Below, piece by piece: positions 1-6,043 of a stretch of 64,000 nt of DNA (position 1 is the stretch's first letter; every line of letters begins with the position of its first letter). The position numbers were made by a program, and so were the translations under genes. Where the stretch lies: contig AXWR01000003.1 in NCBI GenBank assembly GCA_000482765.1, forward strand, positions 1 through 64,000. The letters run 5' to 3'. The stretch is from Meiothermus taiwanensis DSM 14542. GTDB lineage: Bacteria; Deinococcota; Deinococci; Deinococcales; Thermaceae. The notes beneath the pieces are model-generated. The model searched no databases. It worked only from the letters and a program-made list of their open reading frames with translations, and was not told the origin of the DNA.

Positions 1-204
1 ACGGATATGCACCTCGTTCAGCAAGAAGCGTCGCTGGTCTTTCACCCACTGGCTGATGGCCAGGATGTTGTGCCGTCCCGAACCCACCGCCATCAAGCAG
101 ATGAGCAACAGGTCTTGCCAGCGATGTTGGGTTTTCAGGTACTCGCGGGGATCGGGTATCTGGGCTAGATATGGCAACGGACTGGGAATGGAGACAGCTT
201 TCAT
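1..204 (-). CDS. ISAs1-family transposase, N-terminal part (runs off window)
   Basis: The minus strand opens with ATG at 202-204 and stays open for 68 codons to the window edge. The predicted start, MKAVSIPSPLPYLAQIPDPR, followed by a hydrophobic stretch LLLICLMAVGSGRHNI and a tryptophan-containing helix, matches the DDE_Tnp_1-associated N-terminal domain of ISAs1-type transposases (pattern IPDPR ... LL ... AV ... G). These enzymes catalyse DDE-type transposition; the catalytic domain lies outside the window, so whether the element is intact cannot be judged. A candidate element end lies at 222-226. The element sits directly upstream of menG. Confidence 0.72.
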   Translation of the reverse strand, partial: MKAVSIPSPLPYLAQIPDPREYLKTQHRWQDLLLICLMAVGSGRHNILAISQWVKDQRRFLLNEVHIR

Positions 205-226
205 ATGTGATTATGATAAAACCCTG
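205..226 (-). mobile_element. Candidate terminal end of the ISAs1-like element
   Basis: Read on the minus strand, the 22 bases before the transposase ATG begin CAGGGTTTTATC. CAGGG is the usual terminal pentamer of ISAs1-family elements. This places the element edge at 226. The other end and the target duplication are outside the window, so the boundary is inferred only. Confidence 0.4.
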
Positions 227-266
227 CTGAAAACGCTAGGCCCATAATACATGCAGTTCAGGGTGA

Positions 267-272
267 TAAACT
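267..272 (+). promoter_or_regulatory. -10 box of leaderless menG
   Basis: TAAACT is followed by exactly six bases and then the GTG start at 279. Transcription starting about seven bases after the hexamer would begin at the start codon. It lies about 40 bp outside the putative IS edge, so menG keeps its own promoter despite the insertion. Confidence 0.5.
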
Positions 273-278
273 TGTTGG

Positions 279-1043
279 GTGCAAGATTCGACTGAAACCA
301 AGGCCAGGGCCATTCAGCAAATGTTTTCGGAAATAGCCCCGCGCTACGATTTACTCAACCGGGTGCTATCGCTTGGAGTGGATCGCCTTTGGCGCGTGGC
401 GGCTGTCCGGGCAGCTTTGGAGAAAAATCCCTCGCGCATCCTCGACCTAGCCACCGGCACCGGTGATATTGCCTTGCTGCTCAAAAAGGTAGCCCCGGAA
501 GCCGAGGTGATCGGCGGCGACTTTGCGCCCCCCATGCTCGAGCTAGCCCGTCAAAAAGCGCTCAAGGCAGGGCTCGAGATTTCCTTTGTAGAGGCCGACG
601 CTCTTCGGCTGCCTTTCCCCGACCAGCGCTTCGATGCGGTGGTCATCGCCTTCGGCTTCCGCAACTTTACCGATTATCACAGGGCCTTGGTCGAGCTTTA
701 CAGGGTTATAGCACCGGGGGGGCGGCTGTGCATTCTGGAGTTTCCCCCCCCGCCCCGCAACGGCCTGGGCCTGCTCTATCGCTTCTACTTCACCCGCATT
801 TTGCCCCTCATTGGGGGGCTGGTCTCCGGCAACGCCGCGGCCTACCGGTACCTGCCCGAATCGGTCGAGCGCTTCCCCGATCCCGACACGTTGGCTAATA
901 TGATGAATCTGGCTGGCTTTGCCACCCGGTATCAACTATTTACCGGCGGTATCACCGCGCTGCACATTGGCGATAAACCCAGCCCGGCCCCCGCCAGCCG
1001 GGTCGTCCGAACCGGAGAGTCTGACCCCGATGAACCAGCCTGA
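279..1043 (+). CDS. menG: Demethylmenaquinone methyltransferase (UbiE/MenG family)
   Basis: This 254-residue SAM-dependent methyltransferase should convert demethylmenaquinone to menaquinone, the last step of respiratory quinone synthesis, at the inner face of the membrane. The UbiE signature is clear: NRVLSLGVDRLWR near residues 27-39, SAM motif I LDLATGTGD at 55-63, and FGFRNF at 125-130 followed by an APGG loop and CILEF. A proline-rich tail of about 25 residues after IGDKP goes beyond the usual UbiE end. The start is GTG, supported by a -10 box six bases upstream; a GGTGAT stretch at 262-267 could also act as a ribosome site. The assignment to MenG rather than UbiE rests on the phylum using menaquinone. 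Confidence 0.9.
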   Translation: MQDSTETKARAIQQMFSEIAPRYDLLNRVLSLGVDRLWRVAAVRAALEKNPSRILDLATGTGDIALLLKKVAPEAEVIGGDFAPPMLELARQKALKAGLEISFVEADALRLPFPDQRFDAVVIAFGFRNFTDYHRALVELYRVIAPGGRLCILEFPPPPRNGLGLLYRFYFTRILPLIGGLVSGNAAAYRYLPESVERFPDPDTLANMMNLAGFATRYQLFTGGITALHIGDKPSPAPASRVVRTGESDPDEPA

Positions 1044-1575
1044 TCCTGCCATCGAAGTAGATCCCCAGCGCCTGCTGCTGGAAAGCATGGAAACAGGGGC
1101 CTTACCCGACTTAGAGCCGCTCGAGCTGGCCCGCGAGTACGCCCAGGAGCTGGCCCAAGGCAGCAGCGGCGAGAACGAAATTGTGCGCTGGTGGCATAGC
1201 CCAAGCGGGTTTTATTACGAGTTTAAGCAATTTCCTGCTGCGTTCTATGGTCGTTCGGGCCCTGTGCAGGGCCAGTACCTATCACCCCAGGAAGCCCAGG
1301 AGCTGGTCTGGGAGGCCCTCACCCGAGCCGATAAAGACCAGGCCGACCTCACCATGTTCTACACGCCCCATTTGATGCAAAGCGACCTGGATTTTTATAT
1401 GGCCTACACCCTCGAGCAAACCCGTATCGAGCGGGGTGAGGCCCGTTATGCCCTGCCGCTATTCATGCGCCTCAAGCTACCTACGCACCTGCTGCTGCTG
1501 TTTCGTAGCAAAGAAGAGTATCTGATGTTCAAGCTCCCTCAAGGCCAGCCGGTGCTCTACCCGGTGTTAGCCTAG
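1030..1575 (+). CDS. Unknown 181-residue protein overlapping menG
   Basis: ATG at 1030 lies inside the end of menG (14-base overlap), implying translational coupling. The reading frame is open further upstream, but an earlier start would run deep into menG. The protein is acidic in its first third (ELAREYAQEL), has a central WWHSPSGFYYEF segment, and ends in a leucine-rich stretch LPTHLLLLFRSKEEYLMF. There is no signal peptide and no clear transmembrane helix, and I recognise no catalytic motif. Its position suggests a role tied to menaquinone or a housekeeping function in the Thermaceae, but nothing in the sequence proves it. Confidence 0.7.
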   Translation: MNQPDPAIEVDPQRLLLESMETGALPDLEPLELAREYAQELAQGSSGENEIVRWWHSPSGFYYEFKQFPAAFYGRSGPVQGQYLSPQEAQELVWEALTRADKDQADLTMFYTPHLMQSDLDFYMAYTLEQTRIERGEARYALPLFMRLKLPTHLLLLFRSKEEYLMFKLPQGQPVLYPVLA

Positions 1576-1682
1576 AATGGCTCTCATAAAGTGCCCAAAA
1601 CGGCACCGAACTCGCTACTGTGGCCTGCCCTTTGGGCCAAAGGCAGGCTATCCACGCCCTCGAGTGGTTGTGAAAAATCCAT

Positions 1683-1710
1683 AACAAAAGCAGGGGAGCG
1701 CTCCCCTGCT
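1683..1710 (-). terminator. Palindromic hairpin with T-rich tail
   Basis: AGCAGGGGAGC at 1689-1699 is followed directly by its exact reverse complement (1700-1710). On the minus strand it is followed by TTTTGTTAT. It could be a backup terminator for minus-strand transcripts from slyD, though it is about 275 bp past the gene. Confidence 0.4.
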
Positions 1711-1730
1711 GCAGCAACCCCGGATGGGTC

Positions 1731-1848
1731 ATACCAGATTAGGTTAGTTCGTCACCGAATGGTGGCGAACTAACCCGACCGAAGGGAGTGCTCTAGGATT
1801 CAAAAAGATAGCCTCTGGAGGTCTTTGCTTTGTTTTTGAATCCGGTAT
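1731..1848 (+). repeat. MITE-like repeat, copy A (118 bp)
   Basis: The element is bounded by ATACCAGATT at the left and AATCCGGTAT at the right, which are imperfect inverted repeats of each other. It contains two hairpins: GGTTAGTTCG ... CGAACTAACC on the left and GGATTCAAAAA ... TTTTTGAATCC on the right. A longer relative in opposite orientation lies at 39073-39250 and a right-end fragment at 16344-16374. It has no coding capacity, so any movement would need a transposase elsewhere. Confidence 0.75.
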
Positions 1849-1928
1849 CATACCGTTTTTGCTCGAATCCTCCACCGGCCTGCGCAGCCAGGGGTGAGGG
1901 ATTCAGCCCGACCGAAGGAAGTAGAAGG

Positions 1929-1981
1929 GCATTTCGGCAGCATCGCCTAGACTTCAACAGTGAGCGATACTGCCAAAATGC
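1929..1981 (-). terminator. slyD terminator, 18-bp stem
   Basis: Immediately after the slyD stop codon the minus strand reads GCATTTTGGCAGTATCGC, a 17-nt loop, then GCGATGCTGCCGAAATGC. This is an uninterrupted 18-bp RNA stem including two G-U pairs, followed by a pyrimidine-rich tail CCTTCTACTTCC. The T-run is poor, but the stem and position fit a transcript end or 3' protector. Confidence 0.6.
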
Positions 1982-1984
1982 GCA

Positions 1985-2455
1985 TCAGTGGCTGTGCTGG
2001 TGCGCGCTATGCGCGTGGCCGTGCTCGAGCTCTTCCGGAGTAGCAGGCCGGATGGCCGTAAGGGTGACATCGAAGTTGAGCGTCTCGCCTGCTAGGGCGT
2101 GGTTGAAATCGATGGTCACGTCCTGATCGTCCACATTCAGCACTGTGAAGGGCATGGGGTTCCCCTGGGCATCTTCAGCGTAGAACATGGCGCCTTCTAC
2201 CAGCTCGGCGTCGTTGGGAAAGGCCGCTCGATCAACCACCTGCACCCCTTCAGGATCGTATAGACCGTAGCCTTTTTCCGGGGGCACAGAAACCACCACA
2301 CGGTCACCGGCGACCTTGCCCTCGAGGGCCTCCTCCAGGCCGGCCACAATATTGCGGTATCCATGCAGGTAATCCAGCTCACCCTGGTCGATCAGCTCGT
2401 TTTCCACATGCAGGGTGTATCGAATGGTCACCACATTGCCTTTGCTTGCTGTCAT
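1985..2455 (-). CDS. slyD: SlyD-like FKBP peptidyl-prolyl cis-trans isomerase
   Basis: This 156-residue protein has the SlyD architecture: an FKBP half at each end (NVVTIRYTLHVEN near 7-19; DFNHALAGETLNFDV at 116-130) with the insert-in-flap chaperone domain between about 66 and 116. It should catalyse prolyl isomerisation and hold unfolded chains in the cytoplasm. The tail (145-156) alternates histidine with other residues, as in metal-binding SlyD tails involved in nickel handling, but is short. The start is ATG with AGGAG about six bases upstream. A TATACT -10 box lies at 2508-2513. It is divergent from cysM. Confidence 0.92.
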   Translation of the reverse strand: MTASKGNVVTIRYTLHVENELIDQGELDYLHGYRNIVAGLEEALEGKVAGDRVVVSVPPEKGYGLYDPEGVQVVDRAAFPNDAELVEGAMFYAEDAQGNPMPFTVLNVDDQDVTIDFNHALAGETLNFDVTLTAIRPATPEELEHGHAHSAHQHSH

Positions 2456-2507
2456 AACAACTCCTCTCCATTCACAGAAACCAACCTTCGTTTCCGCGAG
2501 ACAACCA

Positions 2508-2513
2508 AGTATA
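2508..2513 (-). promoter_or_regulatory. slyD -10 box
   Basis: TATACT on the minus strand, about 53 bases before the slyD ATG, giving a leadered transcript with a good ribosome site. No convincing -35 hexamer was seen at 16-18 bases. Confidence 0.45.
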
Positions 2514-2570
2514 AGCCATCTGGATTAAGCAATCGTAAACCAAAGCGAAGCCCGCCACCGGGCCATGGCC

Positions 2571-2576
2571 TATGCT
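2571..2576 (+). promoter_or_regulatory. cysM -10 box (leaderless)
   Basis: TATGCT followed by seven bases and ATG at 2584. No Shine-Dalgarno sequence precedes the gene, so a leaderless transcript is the simplest reading and favours the 2584 start over the ATG at 2572. Confidence 0.45.
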
Positions 2577-2583
2577 TATACAC

Positions 2584-3519
2584 ATGAACGTGGAAGACGT
2601 AATTGGGAAGACCCCGGTGGTTCGCCTGAAGCGCCTGGTAACGCCAGATATGGCGGAGGTTTGGGTCAAGCTCGAGGGCAACAACCCCGGCGGCTCCATC
2701 AAAGACCGCACCGCCTGGTATCTGATCAAAGATGCAGAGGAGCGCGGCCTCCTCAAACCGGGCTCGGGGCAGCTCATTGTAGAGCCCACCAGCGGCAACA
2801 CCGGCATTGGGCTGGCTATGGTAGCCGCCAGTCGGGGCTACAGGCTCATCCTGACCATGCCGGCCCAGATGTCCGAAGAACGCAAGCGCATTCTCAAGGC
2901 CTACGGGGCCGAACTGATACTCACCGACCCCAGCCGCCGGATGCTGGCCGCCATCGAGGAGGCCCAGCGGATTGTGGATGAGCAGGGGGCTTTTATGCCC
3001 AACCAGTTCGACAACCCCGCCAATCCCAGGGCCCATTACGAAACCACCGGGCCGGAAATCTTTGAGCAGATGGGGGGCCGGCTGGACGCCTTTGTATATG
3101 GTTCCGGCACCGGCGGCACCATCATGGGGGTTGGGCGTTACCTGCGCGAGCGCCTGCCCGATATCCAGATAATTGCCTGTGAGCCCCGTCGGAGCAACGT
3201 GCTCTCGGGCGGCCAGATGGGCTCACACCAGTTCCAGGGCATGGGGCCTGGGTTCATTCCGCCCAACCTCGACGTGAAGATGCTGGATCGGGTGATTCAG
3301 GTGCTGGAAGAAGACGCTTTCCCTCTGGCCAAGCCGCTGGCCCGCGAAGAAGGGCTTTTTGTTGGAATGAGCGCCTGCGGAATGATCTGGGCCGCCCTGC
3401 AGGTAGCCCGCGAACTCGGGCCCGGCAAAAGGGTTCTAACCATCGCCTGCGACTCGGGTATGAAGTACCTCTCGACCCAACTGTTTGCCGATGCCCAGCC
3501 CGAAACCGTTGCACCTTGA
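2584..3519 (+). CDS. cysM: Cysteine synthase (O-acetylserine sulfhydrylase, CysM type)
   Basis: This 311-residue PLP fold type II enzyme joins sulfide (or thiosulfate) with O-acetylserine to give cysteine. Visible motifs are NPGGSIKDR with the PLP Schiff-base lysine at residue 40, the substrate-binding TSGNTG at 69-74 and the phosphate-binding GSGTGGT at 173-179. It closely resembles Thermus CysM from memory (EVWVKLEG, LTMPAQMSEERKR). Near the C-terminus the usual GMSSGG and PDGG segments read GMSACGM and ACDSGMKYLST, a local change around the cofactor ring nitrogen site. An upstream in-frame ATG at 2572 is possible but would overlap the -10 box. Confidence 0.9.
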   Translation: MNVEDVIGKTPVVRLKRLVTPDMAEVWVKLEGNNPGGSIKDRTAWYLIKDAEERGLLKPGSGQLIVEPTSGNTGIGLAMVAASRGYRLILTMPAQMSEERKRILKAYGAELILTDPSRRMLAAIEEAQRIVDEQGAFMPNQFDNPANPRAHYETTGPEIFEQMGGRLDAFVYGSGTGGTIMGVGRYLRERLPDIQIIACEPRRSNVLSGGQMGSHQFQGMGPGFIPPNLDVKMLDRVIQVLEEDAFPLAKPLAREEGLFVGMSACGMIWAALQVARELGPGKRVLTIACDSGMKYLSTQLFADAQPETVAP

Positions 3520-3572
3520 GGGCCTTTCAACACCTGTAGTTTGCACGATTTGTAGGCTAAACTTGCTCTCAG

Positions 3573-4889
3573 ATGGCCAGGGCATCTATCCAGCTTCGCT
3601 GTACCGAGTGCGGGTACAAGTCGGTCAAGGCACTCGGCCGCTGCCCTAACTGTGGGGCCTGGGACAGCTTCAAAGAAGAAGCACCCTCGCTTAAGTCTGT
3701 GGGCACTGGTAAGGCCGGTACAGCGCGCCCCCGCCCCTTACCCAATCCAGCGGCACTCACCCGCCTCGAGGATGTGCCGGAGGAGGGCGAGGCGCGGTTT
3801 TCCAGCCGGATCGGCGAGCTCGACCGGGTGCTGGGCGGGGGCTTCGTGCCTGGTGAAGTGCTGCTGCTGGGCGGTGAACCGGGGGTTGGCAAGAGCACCC
3901 TGCTGTTGCAGGTGGCCCAGCAGATGCTGGAAGCAGGCCAGCGGGTGATCTACCTGGCCGGCGAGGAGTCGCCCGGGCAAATACGTTTGCGGGCCCGCCG
4001 GCTGGGTATCTCGGGGGGCCTCGAGCTGCTACGGGAGACCGAGCTGGAGGCCATGCTGGCTACCCTCGAGGCCGCCCCACCCGACTTCCTGGTGGTGGAC
4101 TCTATCCAGACCATCGAAACCACGGCCTCACCAGGCTCACTGGTCGCGGTGCGCGATGCCACCGCAGCCCTGACCCGCTTCGCCAAGCGTCATCAGGTGA
4201 CCACCGTGCTGGTCGGGCACGTCACCAAAGAGGGCGTGGTAGCCGGGCCCAAGGTCATCGAGCACGTGGTGGACGCCACCTTGTACCTGGAAAGCGCCGG
4301 AAACTTCCGGATACTGCGCTCCAGCAAAAACCGCTTCGGGCCGGTGGGCGAGCTGGGGGTCTTCAGCATGGTGAACCAAGGTTTGACCGAGGTGCCCAAC
4401 CCCTCGGCGGCCTTTCTGGCCGAGCGGCCGCGGGGTGCGCCGGGGTCGGTGGTGGCCCTGAGCCTCTCGGGCGAACGGGCCCTGGCCCTGGAAGTACAGG
4501 CCCTGGCCGCCCGCACCCCCTTCCCTGCCCCTCGCCGGGTGTCGCAAGGGCTGGACAGCCGCCGGGTGGACGTGGTGCTGGCGGTGCTGGAGCGCAGGCT
4601 CAATCTACCCCTGGGCAACCTGGATATCTACGTGAATCTGGCCGGCGGACTGCGAATTTTCGATCCAGGGCTCGATCTAGCCGTGGGGCTGGCGGTGTAT
4701 TCTGCTGTGGTGGGCCGTGCAATTCCAGAGGATGTGGCAGTGGTAGGCGAGGTGGGGCTGGCTGGGGAGTTGCGCAGCGTGGAGGGCCTCGAGCGCCGCC
4801 TGCGGGAAGGCCAGCGGGCAGGTTTTGAACGCCTGGTGCACCCACCCCAGTTCAGGAACCTGGAAGCTGTTGTGAACATGTTCGTATGA
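3573..4889 (+). CDS. radA: DNA repair protein RadA (Sms)
   Basis: The 438-residue protein has the full RadA order: a C4 zinc finger (C10, C13, C24, C27), a RecA-like ATPase with Walker [10 protein letters not shown] at 101-109, the RadA-specific KNRFG motif at 252-256, and a C-terminal Lon-like domain. RadA drives branch migration of recombination intermediates and helps process stalled forks. The ATG start gives a normal N-terminus one turn before the zinc finger. Its stop overlaps the next start (ATGA at 4886-4889), so the two genes are coupled. Confidence 0.95.
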   Translation: MARASIQLRCTECGYKSVKALGRCPNCGAWDSFKEEAPSLKSVGTGKAGTARPRPLPNPAALTRLEDVPEEGEARFSSRIGELDRVLGGGFVPGEVLLLGGEPGVGKSTLLLQVAQQMLEAGQRVIYLAGEESPGQIRLRARRLGISGGLELLRETELEAMLATLEAAPPDFLVVDSIQTIETTASPGSLVAVRDATAALTRFAKRHQVTTVLVGHVTKEGVVAGPKVIEHVVDATLYLESAGNFRILRSSKNRFGPVGELGVFSMVNQGLTEVPNPSAAFLAERPRGAPGSVVALSLSGERALALEVQALAARTPFPAPRRVSQGLDSRRVDVVLAVLERRLNLPLGNLDIYVNLAGGLRIFDPGLDLAVGLAVYSAVVGRAIPEDVAVVGEVGLAGELRSVEGLERRLREGQRAGFERLVHPPQFRNLEAVVNMFV

Positions 4890-5953
4890 GTATGGTGCGA
4901 TGGATTCTATACGGGCTTTTCGCCTATATGGGCTACCGGGTTGGGGTATGGCTCGAGACCAACAACTTTATTGGAAGCAGCCCCCTGGGCAGCCTGACCA
5001 GCCTGAATCAGATGTACCTGGGCGTGGTGGGCCTGCTGGTGGGTTTTTTACTGGTGCCCCGCCTAACCCACTGGCTGGAACAGCGCTGGGTGCTCACCCA
5101 GAACTGGCTTAAGCAGCTTCCGCCCGAGATTCCCGTGGCCATCACGGCCGCTTCCGGCCTGGGGCTTCTGTTGGCAGTGTTGCTAACCAACCTGTTGAAC
5201 CAGATTCCCGGCTTTTCCGCGATTCACTCCCTGATCATTGCAACGGTGTTGGTGGTCTCGCTCTCGGCTTTTGCAGTGGCCAATCGGGAATATTTCCGCC
5301 TGGCCCGCCCCACCCCACCCCCCAGCAAACCCCGCGGGGGCAAGCTGCTCGATACCTCGGTACTAATAGATGGGCGCATTGCGGATATCGCTGAGGTGGG
5401 GTTTTTGGAGGGCCCGCTCTTCGTGCCCCGGCAGGTGCTTCGGGAGTTGCAGCAGTTTGCCGATTCCTCCGACGCGCAAAAGCGGGCCAAAGGGCGCCGG
5501 GGGCTGGACACCCTCGAGCGTCTTAAGCTGAGCGTGGGGCTCGAGGTGCTCGATAGCTCCGAGAGCGACGAACCCGTGGACGACCAAATACTGGCCGAGG
5601 CCAGAAGGCTGGGCTCGGCTTTGGTAACCAACGACCACGCGCTGGCCCAGCTTTCCCGCATTTACGGGGTCAAAACCCTCTCGGTGCAGGCCCTGGCCTC
5701 GGCGTTGCGGGCCCCTTTGCAGCAGGGCGATACCCTGAGCATCACCATTGTCAAAGAAGGCAAAGAACCCGGTCAGGGCGTGGGCTATCTGGAAGACGGC
5801 ACCATGGTCGTGGTGGACGACGCCATTCCCTTCAAGGGCAAGGAGGTGGGGGTGGTCATCACCCAGTCCATCCAGACCCAGGTGGGCCGTTTGCTGTTTG
5901 GAAAGCTCCAGAACGAGCCGGCCGAGCGTTCAGCTCACAAGTCGGAGCGATAG
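4886..5953 (+). CDS. Membrane PIN-TRAM domain protein (YacL type)
   Basis: The 355-residue protein begins with about four hydrophobic segments (roughly 3-22, 43-58, 84-105, 113-132), followed by a PIN nuclease domain from about 153 with [11 protein letters not shown] (D156), D232/D233 and TNDHAL (D250), and a TRAM domain from about 276 to 340. This is the YacL architecture: a membrane-anchored putative RNase with an RNA-binding TRAM module. The acidic residues for metal binding are present, so it may be active. Coupling to radA is shared with other bacteria. Its RNA target is unknown. Confidence 0.9.
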   Translation: MSMVRWILYGLFAYMGYRVGVWLETNNFIGSSPLGSLTSLNQMYLGVVGLLVGFLLVPRLTHWLEQRWVLTQNWLKQLPPEIPVAITAASGLGLLLAVLLTNLLNQIPGFSAIHSLIIATVLVVSLSAFAVANREYFRLARPTPPPSKPRGGKLLDTSVLIDGRIADIAEVGFLEGPLFVPRQVLRELQQFADSSDAQKRAKGRRGLDTLERLKLSVGLEVLDSSESDEPVDDQILAEARRLGSALVTNDHALAQLSRIYGVKTLSVQALASALRAPLQQGDTLSITIVKEGKEPGQGVGYLEDGTMVVVDDAIPFKGKEVGVVITQSIQTQVGRLLFGKLQNEPAERSAHKSER

Positions 5954-6030
5954 CAGATCCAGCCGCAGCGATGCCGGCGAGTTTCAGAGGGATCTTTGCC
6001 GCGTCGAGGTGAACCCCGGCCCACACACGG

Positions 6031-6036
6031 TAAACT
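6031..6036 (+). promoter_or_regulatory. -10 box before the MalT-like regulator gene
   Basis: TAAACT followed by seven bases and ATG at 6044; no Shine-Dalgarno sequence. Read as a leaderless start. Confidence 0.45.
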
Positions 6037-6043
6037 GTGGTAA

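Larger units (their letters stand above)
1576..1984. other. 409-bp gene-free region with hairpins and a repeat
   Basis: No credible gene lies here. It holds a bulged 12-bp hairpin at 1623-1648 (GCCTGCC ... GGCAGGC, no T-run), a perfect palindrome at 1689-1710, repeat copy A at 1731-1848, a short second match to the repeat core (CCGACCGAAGG) at about 1909-1919, and the long slyD terminator stem at 1929-1981. Confidence 0.7.
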
